Below, in pieces: positions 10,450 through 19,371 of a stretch of 20,360 nucleotides of DNA. Within the stretch, counting starts at the first letter, position 1, and the number at the start of each line of letters is the position of its first letter. Source of the stretch: Cymbomonas tetramitiformis (taxonomy: Eukaryota; Chlorophyta; Pyramimonadophyceae; Pyramimonadales; Pyramimonadaceae); the NCBI GenBank assembly GCA_001247695.2, contig LGRX02015039.1, positions 1 to 20,360 of the forward strand, in the 5' to 3' direction. Both the position numbers and the translations under genes were made by a program. The notes under the pieces were generated by a model. The model was not told the DNA's origin. It ran no database searches and was given only the letters and a program-made list of their open reading frames with translations.

Positions 10450-10732
10450 AAAAGGCAGCAGTGCGCTCAGCCTGGCAGCTGAAGTTGCGCAGCCATGAAA
10501 TGCTCGAAAAGGTAGCAGTGCGCTCAGCCTGGCAGCTGAAGTTACGCAGCCATGAAATGCTCGAAAAGGCAGCAGTGCGCTCAGCCTGGCAGCCGAATTG
10601 CGCAGCCATGAAATGCCGAAAAGGCAGCAGTGCGCTCAGCCTGGCAGCTGAAGTTGCGCAGCCATGAAATGCTCGAAAAGGCAGCAGTGCGCTCAGCCTG
10701 GCAGCTGAAGTTGCGCAGCCATGAAATGCTCG
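10450..10732. repeat. 57-bp minisatellite, 5 copies
   Basis: Five copies start at 10450, 10507, 10564, 10619 and 10676; four are 57 bp and the third is 55 bp. The unit runs from AAAAGGCAGCAGTGCGCTCA to GCCATGAAATGCTCG. A 19-residue repeat peptide (VRSAWQLKLRSHEMLE and so on) is open on the plus strand, but the 55-bp copy breaks its frame and there is no recognisable protein around it. Non-coding status is the likelier reading. Confidence 0.9.
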
Positions 10733-11374
10733 AAAGTGATCATGGTGCGGGGATCAGGTGCGCACAGCTGTGCTCCGGATGCACACGGAGGGTTTCATTC
10801 ATGTGGTTGGGTGGGGTGAAATGGAGAAACTCTACGTGGCCAGACGGCAGGGAATAGCGATTCTGCGTGGCGGGTGGCGCACTTGCGGAAAACATCGCCC
10901 GGGCCTCTCCAGCCTGTCCCCCACCGCAGCCGTGAGGGCTCTCCAACAGCGTGCGCTTCCACCGATGGTGAGACCGGACCCACGAATGGGAGCACTGCAT
11001 TCTGCCTTTGGACGCTTAGGAAGAGCGCCTGTAGTGTTGAATTGTTCACATCCTTCGATGCCCTCTCCTAAGCCGAGTTCCCGGCACATGCTCGTGCATA
11101 TTCCCAGGAATACTCCCCTCGCACAGACCCTGGGACAGTCCCTGGCAGACCTTCCTGCACACTTTCCAGCACTCTCCCAGCACACCTACCACCACCGGGT
11201 GCCAGCACACTTTTCGCCACATTCCCCGACATACTCCTGAGATGGGCTGGGAGGTATGGGAAAGCTTGCGGAAACGGGGGGCGTTCCTTTAACGGCGATA
11301 TGGGCCGGGGGAAGGGATACGCATCCCACCTTGATGAGCATCCCACCTATCCAATCACACACAGTGCCCCCTCA
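10733..11374. other. Interval without a recognised gene, 3' of the PC-esterase
   Basis: A plus-strand open frame (10758-11240) begins at GTG rather than ATG and resembles nothing known. It crosses an imperfect CCAGCACACTTT-type short repeat at about 11150-11240. I take this interval as the 3' flank of the minus-strand PC-esterase gene. No poly(A) signal was clear. Confidence 0.4.
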
Positions 11375-14300
11375 TTACCCCCCCGCCCCGACGTCTGCTC
11401 CACATCGTGCTTTGAGTCGTGCGGTTGCCAACATCACATCACTCGGTTGGAGCATTGTGTTCCAAGGGGCGTGAACAAAGCAACATAGCTCTCCACCCCA
11501 CCGGCAAGACGTGCCTATTTGCCCGGCAAACAAAGCATGGCTGCAGCAGGCGGCACCGTCACCGTGATGGGGCATCATGGCTTGCAGCAAAACGCTGGGA
11601 GCGCGGGGTCTGGCGGTGGCGCCAGACCTGATGGAAGCACGGCAAAAGGTGGCAGTGTGGGGACCGGTGGAGGCGCGGGAGCTCGAAGAGGCGCTGGGAC
11701 TGGTGGAGGCGCGGGGAGTGGTGGAGGCACGGGGAGTGGAGGAGATGTGGGAATGGAGGAGGCACGGGGAGTGGAGGAGATGTGGGAGTGGAGGAGGCAC
11801 GGGGAGTGGAGGAGATGTGGGAATGGAGGAGGCGCATAAACTGAAGGAGATGTGGGAGTGGAGGAGGCACGGGGAGTGGAGGAGATGTGGGAATGGAGAT
11901 GGAGGAGTGGAGGAGGCACGGGGAGTGGAGGAGATGTGGGAATGGAGGCACGGGGAGTGGAGGAGATGTGGGAATGGAGGCACGGGGAGTGGAGGAGATG
12001 TGGGAATGGAGGAGGCGCATAAACTGAAGGAGATGTGGGAGTGGAGGAGGCACGGGGGAGTGGAGGAGATGTGGGAATGGAGGAGGCACGGGAGTGGAGG
12101 GAGATGGGAGGGAGGCACGGGGAGTGGAGGAGATGTGGGAATGGAGGAGGCACGGGAGTGGAGAGATGTGGGGAATGGAGGCACGGGGAGTGGAGGAGAT
12201 GTGGGACTGGAGGAGGCGCATAAACTGAAGGAGATGTGGGAGTGGAGGAGGCACGGGGAGTGGAGGAGATGTGGGAATGGAGGAGGCGCATAAACTGGAG
12301 AAGATGTGGGAGTGGAGGAGGCACGGGGACTGATGGAGGCAAGGAAACGGTTGAAGGTGGGGAGCTGGTGATGCCACGGGACTAGAGGCGCAGATACTAG
12401 CGGAGGCCCGGAGAACTGGTGGAGGGACGGGAAATGGTGGAGGCGCGGGGACTGTTGGAGGCGCAGGAATTGTTAAGAGGCGCAGGAATTGTATTAGGCG
12501 TGGGATCTCGAGCAGGCGTGGGGACTGGAGGAGGCGTGAGGCCTAGTGGCACCAACCCACCGTGCAGCGAAGATGTCGTGCACTTGAAGCACGGGCAGAT
12601 GGTGCTCCGATGCTACCCTGGTCGACACGTGGCAGAAGCAAGGGGGGCTCAGGCACTGTATTGTTTCAGTGGACAGCCGTGAGGCACCGCAGTGCCACAG
12701 TCAATCTCAAGTTGACCTGGTCTCCACGCCCATGTCTCTGATATTACCCGCAGCCTTACAAAAGGTGCCCTCTGCAACGCGCGCTGATGGTGCGCATCCT
12801 CCCTGAATAGCCTTGCTGGGCAGACGGTTCCCGGTGGTCTCAGTACCATCTCAGTGGCTGGAGGCTCACACTCATTGGTTCCCGGTGGTCTCAGCGCCAT
12901 CTCAGTGGCTGGAGTCTTTTTAGGGTTTTAGGGACGAACCGCAGGACAAAATACTCGGCACCTCCATCAAGGACCGCTTCGTGACAGGAAGTAGGGTGGC
13001 GGAGAGGCAGGAAGTAGGGTGGCGGAGAGGCAGGAAGAAGGAGAGGCAGGAAGAAGGGTGGCGGAGAGGCAGGAAGAAGGGTGGCGGAGGGGGACCCACT
13101 GGTGCATCAGTGTGTTCTGCCACATTTTGCCACGCGCTCGCGTCTAGCACACAGCCCCGCGCCACCATTGCGAATCTCAGGGTAGCATCGCGCCACCAAT
13201 GCGAATCTCAGGGGTAGCATCGCGCCACGTGAGGCGTTCACTGAATGCTCTGCGCAAGCGACATGTTCTGAGGATGGCGTCTGACAGGGCTCTGAGGATG
13301 GCGGGGGCAAACCGGCAAGCAGCCTACACTGCGCCGATAAGACCACCCCGAGGTCAAAGATGCTGCATGCAATCGCATCGCTACGCTGCCGGAAATATGG
13401 CCGCGCGCGTGGGCACCCATCAGGCAACACTTTGCTCCTGGCGACAGGCGAGGCACCTTCCGGCATACATAGTAGCCCTTCTTGTCCTTCATGGCGAAGG
13501 CCGAATGCCGCTTAGGATCGAAGATGTCGCCCGAGGCGGTCGGGAAATGTGCTGCAACCCGACGCCCCGTCAGCCTGATCTGCACAAGAGGCAATCGGTG
13601 CAAGGAGCCGCACAGAAGCCGCACTGCAGGCCGGCGCCAGTTATGGCCGGCAGACCGGTCACTGCAGGCCGGCACCGGTTATGGCCGGCAGACCGGTCAC
13701 TGCAGGCCGGCACCAGTTATGGCCGGCAGCCCGGTCACTGCAGGCCGGCACCGGTTATGGCACTTAGCCCGGTCACTGCAGGCCGGCACCGGTTATGGCC
13801 GGCACCCCGGACACTGCAGGCCGGCACCGGTTATAGCACTTAGCCCGGTCACTGCAGGCCGTCATATACCCCGGTCGCTGCAGGCCGACACCGGTTATGG
13901 CCGGCAACCCGGTCACTGCAGGCCGGCACCGGTTATGGCCGGCACCCCTGTCACTGCAGGCCGGCAACGGTTATGGCCGGCAGCCCGGTCACTGCAGGCC
14001 GGCACCGGTTATGGCCGGCAGCCCGGTCACTGCAGGCCGGCACCGGTTACGGCCGGCAGCCCGGTCACTGCAGGCCGGCACCAGTTATGGCCGGCAGCCC
14101 GGTCACTGCCGGCCGGCACCGTTTACGGCCGGCAGCCCGGTCATTGCCGACCGGCACCGGTTATGGCCGGCAGCCCGGTTACTGCAGGCCGGCACCGGTT
14201 ATGGCACTTAGCCCGGTCACTGCAGGCCGGCACCAGTTATGGCCGGCAGCCCGGTCACTGCAGGCCGGCACCGGTTATGGCACTTAGCCCGGTCACTGCA

Positions 14301-16807
14301 GGCCGGCACCGGTTATGGCACTTAGCCCGGTCACTGCAGGCCGGCACCGGTTATGGCAATTAGCCCGGTCACTGCCGGCCGGCACTTAGCTAGGTCCCGC
14401 CAATGCAGACGCCAATACGCCACATGCGGGGAGATGTTCACCGAAGTCGGATACACATTCCGCAGGATAACTTACCAGGTAAGGTCTCGACCAACACGGC
14501 GCGTCGAGGGGCGACTGTCCACGCCCCCGTGCACACTTCCCGGCACGTCAGCCTGGCAGCATCCTCGTTCTGAGCTGCTCTTTCTCAGAGCTGGGCTTCC
14601 CAAGCAGGGCGTTTGCGGCCCATTAGTAGGGCTGCCGCCAGCCGCGAGAGTGCGCCTTTGGCCGCGTGACATTCGACGGAAATCCGCGACATTGCAAAAT
14701 CACGACCAGGCAGAACTTCCCACGTCTGTGCGGCGCGCAAGAGGTTTCCACCGAGCTGGCAAATCCAGCACCGCCACGTGTGCAGTGCATGCTTCACGCG
14801 CTGGAAAGCGGAGCTGCGCGGAGGTGCCATCGACACCGCGGAGGCCCTGTGCCTCAGGAGGGGGGGTTGATGGGAGGCGCCGGCTGAAAGTGCAGGCGCG
14901 TGCCTGATCGAAGGGTGGTCGCCAAGAGCTCTAAGTCGCTCGTGTATCCTGCGCGGCTCGAAGAGTGATTGTAGTGACGCCCGAAACCTGTGCCACCACC
15001 ACACACCAAGGCACGCAAGTCAAGAAGGCTGGAACTAAACGAAACAGAAATTAGCGTTGATCATCACCGAGCTCTGAGTGCACTGCGGAGCTCGTCGTCG
15101 CCCAAAAGATGACAATGGGATGCCAGAGCTCTGGGTGCACTGCGGAGGTCGTCGACGCCCAAAAAATGACAATGGGATGCCAGAGCTCTGGGTGCACTGC
15201 GGAGGTCGTCGACGCCCAAAAGATGACAATGGGATGCCAGAGCTCTGGGTGCGCAGATTCGTACCGGTGAGAATCACATCGGCTTGTGCTAACTGCAGAT
15301 GGAGGCTCCTGCGTGCGAAGGACGTGATGTGAAGCAAAGCCCATCTTGATATCACGAGCCCGTTCGCATACATCACCTGCATCTCTTGATTCACGGACAC
15401 GGTGACGTTCGACGCCTGGCAACTCCGTTCCCCGATCCGCGGCGAATCATTCAATCAAGACCGGCACAGCGCCGACGCACTTCTCGAGGCCTTCCGCTTT
15501 TCATCGCCCCCGAGGCTGCCTGCGGGAGGTGCTCCAGAGCTGTCGGCCACGTGGGGCGCGGGATTCTGCGTGCAAGATGTGAAGAATATAAAGCCTCCAC
15601 TTTGCGGTCAGGCTTAAGGATGCAACAATGGATGGTCGCCGATGTCAGAGTCATGAGTGCTCCGAGTATGAGATAGGACACATCCAGGTCCGCGTCCGCG
15701 CAGGGCCGTGTACGCGGTACCGGCGTGAGAGGGTGGGATAAGTACTGCAATCGAAGGTGTATCTAGAAATATCTTCTGCTCGTCGACAGCCCGGGGGATG
15801 CATACACGGAGAGGGATACCTTGTGGCCAGCATCAGCCAGGAAGCCCACAAACACTTCCATCATCTGACGCATCACGGAGTCCCCTGGGTTCGGGTTCCC
15901 CACGAACGGAACCTTTCCTTATCAGAAGTACGAAACGCCGCCATCCCAGTCTGCCTCAGCGCGGCGTCATATACATAAATAAATAAATAAATAAGTAAGA
16001 CGACCCTTTCGGGCATTTGGGGGGGGAGCCTAGCCCCCAGGGCGGCTTCACCTCAGCTCAGCTTCAAGCTTTGGGTTCAGTGTGCGAGGTGAAGAGTCCG
16101 AGCACACTAAGCAAGTGAAGATGCTCTGTAGACAAGAGCACACCGAGAAAGAGGAGGTGCTTTCCCGCGAGCGCCGCCAGGATTCTGTCGGCATCGAAGG
16201 CCGCCGCACTGGAGGAAATGAAGGCTTGGGGACGATAGGGGCTGCCATGGCGCCCAGGTCTGCACGGAGGCGTGAGGTACTTGATGGGCACCTGGCCGTC
16301 TCGCCGCCTTCGTACACTGCCATTGACATCAGATCTCTGTAAGCACTTGTTACATTTCCCATGCAGTAAGAACTGTCCTTCTCCGGAAAAGTACATTTAT
16401 CGGAGGATGGGGGAACCTCCCTTGAGCTCTCGTTTTCATGCCCGTATAAAGGAATATACAGGCAGTGACTCGACGAATATGTGGTGGTTTATAGTTTGAA
16501 GATAGGGAATGCGTTCTACGCGGCTGAGAACTTGCGGAAAACGCGGAAAATCTTGAAACATCTGAACCGCGCGTTCCTCCGCGCATGTGACTGCCGTGTC
16601 GACGGGGCCGGCAGGAAGGAAGATTGGGTTACGTGTGTAATCCCAACTCCACGCCCGCGTCATATAAACGCTTGTTCCGCACGATGTACACAGGTACCCC
16701 TTCAAAGGCGCTGCACCGGGTCACGTCGAGCTCCTTGATCGGCTTCCACACCCCTCTGACGGGACTGTTCAGCCCCGAAAATGCAGAGCAGTCGCCGGAG
16801 AGCACGC
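11375..16807 (-). CDS. PC-esterase (GDS-motif) family protein, eleven-exon gene with N-terminus unresolved
   Basis: Minus-strand exons with matching phases: 16807-16633, 16208-16144, 15884-15820, 15415-15372, 15308-15265, 14987-14904, 14514-14476, 13551-13457, 13323-13229, 12617-12561, 11594-11375 (TAA). They give about 326 residues. Joined motifs in order are GVWKP, FDADRILAALAGKHLLFLGD-SVMRQ (nucleophile Ser near residue 82), NVTVSV, ADVILTGFGRHYN, DLELLATTLRS, VLVETLPAHFPTASGD, HLPVLQVHDI, CSH and APWNTML. This is the order of PC-esterase proteins (Pfam PC-Esterase; plant TBL, fungal Cas1p/Pmr5 relatives), Golgi enzymes that add or remove O-acyl groups on polysaccharides. The usual DxxH Asp reads Cys (CCSH). 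The 389-bp intron after 14904 appears to use a GC donor; the others are GT-AG. Several introns carry minisatellites. The first exon is unsettled: a possible start exon (ATG at 16987, donor GTTAGT at 16968) is phase-compatible, but further 5' exons may exist. Family is well supported; individual boundaries less so. Confidence 0.75.
11610..12545. repeat. 18/36-bp G-rich purine array filling a PC-esterase intron
   Basis: The plus strand is a long run of GGAGGCACGGGGAGTGGAG, GAGATGTGGGAATGGAG and GGCGCATAAACTGAAG modules. The basic period is 18 bp, arranged mostly as 36-bp dimers, with a third module recurring near 11827, 12007, 12214 and 12284 as a higher-order variant. The array occupies nearly all of the 966-bp intron 11595-12560. 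The transcribed sense (minus) strand is pyrimidine-rich. Since 18 is a multiple of three, both strands show open frames of about 240-270 codons (PPLPVPPPFPHLL-like and EEMWEWRRHGEW-like); these are repeat artefacts. Confidence 0.9.
12826..12914. repeat. 51-bp tandem duplication
   Basis: GGTTCCCGGTGGTCTCAG followed by CCATCTCAGTGGCTGGAG occurs at 12826-12864 and again at 12877-12914, a period of 51 bp. It lies in the intron between PC-esterase exons 13229 and 12617, next to two telomere-like TTTTAGGG units at 12918-12933. Confidence 0.8.
12982..13090. repeat. About 22-bp GGCGGAGAGGCAGGAAG repeat, 5 copies
   Basis: Five copies of a purine-rich unit built from GGCGGAGAGGCAGGAAGTAGGGT or its GAAGAAGGGT variant follow each other, one of them shortened. 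It lies in the same 611-bp PC-esterase intron as the 51-bp duplication. Confidence 0.85.
13158..13228 (-). repeat. 31/32-bp repeat that copies the 5' splice site
   Basis: On the minus strand the intron begins GTGGCGCGATGCTACCCCTG at 13228. The same start recurs at 13196, and a third GTGGCGCG begins at 13165. The repeat therefore starts exactly at the predicted donor of the exon ending at 13229 and supplies three copies of the GTGGCG donor sequence. Confidence 0.8.
13624..14397. repeat. 38-bp minisatellite, about 20 copies
   Basis: CTGCAGGCCGGCACCGGTTA marks each unit. Unit starts fall every 38 bp from 13624 to 13852, then a 26-bp short copy at 13878, then every 38 bp from 13878 (next start 13916) to 14372. 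Two unit types are interspersed: one with TGGCCGGCAGCCCGGTCA, the other with TGGCACTTAGCCCGGTCA. The array fills most of the 924-bp PC-esterase intron 13552-14475. Open plus-strand frames with an HCRPAPVMAGSPVTAGRH-type repeat are by-products. Confidence 0.95.
15069..15256. repeat. 57-bp minisatellite, 3.3 copies
   Basis: Three full 57-bp copies begin at 15069, 15126 and 15183, with a partial fourth at 15240-15252. Each starts GAGCTCTG and contains GTGCACTGCGGAG and AATGACAATGGGATGCCA-like blocks. The array lies inside the 277-bp PC-esterase intron 14988-15264, directly beside the donor of the exon ending at 15265. Confidence 0.92.
15976..15994. repeat. TAAA microsatellite
   Basis: Four to five TAAA units lie in the 259-bp PC-esterase intron 15885-16143. 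A GGGGGGGGAG...CCCCC stretch just to the right (about 16019-16040) could form a short GC hairpin. Confidence 0.75.
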
Positions 16808-17248
16808 CTGTGCTAGCTGTCGAAAGCGCTGGCAGTTTCGAGCGTCCAGACGGGTCCTTCTGTCGTCAAGAACGCTAGACGTGAGGTACTCAACATGGGA
16901 CGGAAAAACCTCGCAAGAAAAAAGTGTTCGTCCATCCGCTTCCTTGACTTCAAGTAGCATACACTAACGCGAGAGAAACTCTTTCATGTTCTGCGAATGA
17001 AACAAGATCGAGAAGGCAAACCTGTTCACAGGTGCGGTTGAAGTCGCCGACAGCTCCGGAACTACGCAACGAAGTCAGGTGGCAGTCCCTATTCTCGACC
17101 AAAGCTCTGCACGAATACCGCGCCAGAATCAATTTACGAACTCTACATCATTTGAGCCTACCGCAGTCTCGTTTTAAAAAGAAGTGCGTTCGCAACGTCT
17201 CAATTCACAAATCCTCTGACAAACTGAAAGATGAGGGCGCACACTTAC

Positions 17249-17508
17249 GCACGAGGCCAAATCCCAAAGGCGGTGTTTCCGCCCACTTCTGAAAGGTAGA
17301 TCATGATAAAGATTGCGACCCTACGCACATAATGAAAAGGGCCACTTAGTCTTGAGGGTTCATCATCGCCCTGGTCCACTACAAACCGACGAAAAGCGTC
17401 ACATTTTGCGTTGAGAGGGTAGAATATGTGCCAAGAGCCAGTCTCTGCTGCAATCACGCTCCACTTTGGATCTGTTTTGTTCTTATTATCCCCACAAACA
17501 TATACAAT
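17249..17508 (-). CDS. Unassigned coding-like segment bounded by splice signals
   Basis: On the minus strand an acceptor-like GAGCTTAG is followed by 86 open codons and then CGTGC|GTAAGT, a strong donor. The first part reads IVYVCGDNKNKTDPKWSV and continues to an SWHIFYPLNAKCDAF block; the last part contains RVAIFIMIYLSEVGGNTAF. That end recalls the YLSEV..GGNTxF strand of prolyl 4-hydroxylase-type 2OG-Fe(II) oxygenases, but two residues are missing before GG and no HxD iron ligand is visible. An internal 40-bp intron (GTGCGT to TTTCAG, 17286-17325) is an alternative reading that would remove part of it. It could be a 5' exon of the PC-esterase gene or belong to another gene. Confidence 0.35.
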
Positions 17509-18972
17509 CTAAGCTCGTACGCTAGTTTGCTTAAGAGTGCTTGCCCCAAAACAATGGAACAACTCTAACAACGCTTCCCAGCGTCCTGTATAGGTTGCTG
17601 CCAATGTCGGGTGTTACCTCATATAGAAACCTTTTGAAACACAGGGTATCGCCAAGTTACGGATTGATTGATATACGAGAAAGAAAAGGGCTTTCAATGC
17701 GTAAGCGCCATGCTGTTATGTGCATATAGCAGCGTGGTGCTATCGTTTCTTTAATTGTGTCGAAGATAAAACACACTTTTCATTCCAGCGGAGAATAGCA
17801 TATCCCTGTCCTAATCGAGGAAAATGGCGTCCAATAGCGAGAAACTCTCGAGGCTGTAATACTACTCGCGGACTAAATACATAGCAAAAAAGAAAACAGC
17901 ACGATTGGTATGGTTCTCAGCTTTGAGGTCTCGATTCTGAAATTATGGTTCCTGAAAACGCTAAACCCTAATGCTAAAGCCACGAACTCAAAACTGCGTT
18001 ACAGGAGATCCACGACCCATACGATAGGGAGGGAGGCGTCTCGATGACGCGCAATGGGGATCGCGGCAATCGAATGGAAACCGAGATGTCGCACCCGACA
18101 ACTACTGTACATGTACAGATATGAGATAAGCATAAGCAACTCCAGATCGGCGCGCGATGGTCGCGACCAGTGATGTAGACATTCTGTAGTGACACGTCAC
18201 AGAGCGTGCGCGATCCGTCAAGCTCAACCGAACGATACGATTAACGATATAAACGATAGACATACAGTAGAGCCAGAGGCCTCTGCATTGTGCATACAGT
18301 CTCACGTCAGAGCAATTACCCTCCCGTCGGGCTCGACAGACGAGAGCGAGAGTGGGGGAACGATAAAGGGTTACAAGAACCGGACTTCCTTGCGTGAGAA
18401 TTGTGTGGCATGTTTTCGTGCAGTCACCATAGGATCTTTCCTGTAGAAGCTGCAAAACGAATCTACTATCAACAAGCAGGATCCCGAGACTACGGCGCCG
18501 TTCTCTGCAGAGCCGCTGTGTGCGTTCCTAACAGGTACACGAGTAACCTGTCTGTGATTGCACTTCATCTCCAGTGTGACTCGGGTTTGTCTTTTCAGGA
18601 CAGAATATGATATGACTTCAGTCACTGTCTGTTGAAAATCGTATCGCAGTTGTGGGATGTACCCAGAGCGTCATCACAGACGAGAGGGGTTGATGTTGAT
18701 CATAATTCGTTAGTGCATCCTCAATAAGTGGTTTTGGGCACCCAGCAAAACGATGTCACGAGCAGTGCGTGCTGTTCTGAGATTTTCGTTATGGGCGGGT
18801 GTGCAGATTTGAGTCGTGCCCACAAGGTCGTTTAGGATTGGATCCATCGTACACAGTAGGCACTGGGAGACGTAGAATTCATCAAGTGAGAACTGGCTGC
18901 AGCTTCTTTCGTGGACTCAGCAGCAACACGCAGCAGACGAGAGCCACAGACCCCCGCACTAGCGCGACAAGC
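17509..18972. other. Interval without a recognised gene
   Basis: Open frames here are short and match no family I know. Some minus-strand stretches (about 17586-17700) are coding-like and end near a GAG|GTAACA donor, so further 5' exons of a minus-strand gene cannot be excluded. The right end must contain the NUDIX promoter. Its open frame extends 58 codons upstream of the ATG without another Met. Confidence 0.4.
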
Positions 18973-19371
18973 ATGGCGTTCATCGACAAACTTGCCTTGA
19001 TATTGATCTCGAATCGTAAGACACTGGTAGCGCGATCCCGTGGAAAAGAAGTTTTTTTCACTCCTGGGGGAAAGCGTGAGCCAGGGGAAAGTGATGAGGA
19101 AGCCCTTGTGCGAGAGGTCATAGAAGAGCTTGCCGTAGAAGTTGTGACGAGCACCATCAAACCCTACGGCACGTTTCAGGCGCAGGCGTTTGGGAAGCCT
19201 GAAGGGACGATGGTCCGCATCACATGTTTCACTGCGGACTACAAGGGCACTCTGACCCCGTCCTCAGAAATTGACGAGTTAAAGTGGATATCGTCGTCGG
19301 AGAGGCACAAGACAACGATTACTGGACAGATGATTCTCGACGACTTGAAGGCCAAAGACCTGATTGACTGA
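18973..19371 (+). CDS. NUDIX hydrolase, intronless
   Basis: This 132-residue protein starts at ATG 18973, with A at -3 and G at +4 (a strong eukaryotic start context) and Ala as the second codon, and ends at TGA 19369-19371. Residues 33-55 form the Nudix box: Gly33, Glu39, then REVIEELAV (47-55), with Glu48, Glu51 and Glu52 as metal ligands. The consensus Gly near the end of the box is Ala54. Together with the MAFIDKLALI start, YGTFQAQAFGKPEGTMV and CFTADYKGTL, the whole chain resembles the small one-domain NUDIX (MutT-like) proteins common in bacteria and some eukaryotes. These hydrolyse nucleoside-diphosphate-linked substrates to the monophosphate plus a second product; the exact substrate cannot be told. 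The open frame continues 58 Arg/Ser/Thr-rich codons upstream without Met, so an organelle-targeting exon upstream is possible but unsupported. Confidence 0.92.
   Translation: MAFIDKLALILISNRKTLVARSRGKEVFFTPGGKREPGESDEEALVREVIEELAVEVVTSTIKPYGTFQAQAFGKPEGTMVRITCFTADYKGTLTPSSEIDELKWISSSERHKTTITGQMILDDLKAKDLID

Noticed and set aside
11559..12377. 272-, 269- and 255-codon minus-strand and 238-codon plus-strand ORFs of Pro/Ser or Glu/Trp/Arg repeats
   Set aside because: They are products of the 18-bp array inside an intron; all frames of both strands are similarly open and none links to a recognisable domain.
13482..14363. 293-codon plus-strand ORF of repeated RPAPVMAGSPVTAG-like units
   Set aside because: It is a reading of the 38-bp minisatellite. 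The true coding exon nearby (13551-13457) is on the opposite strand.
13624..14397. CRISPR array
   Set aside because: The units are head-to-tail repeats without unique spacers, in intron-containing eukaryotic DNA.
14585..15004. 139-codon minus-strand ORF
   Set aside because: It overlaps the PC-esterase exon at 14987-14904 in a different frame; the spliced frame carries the family motif RHYN.
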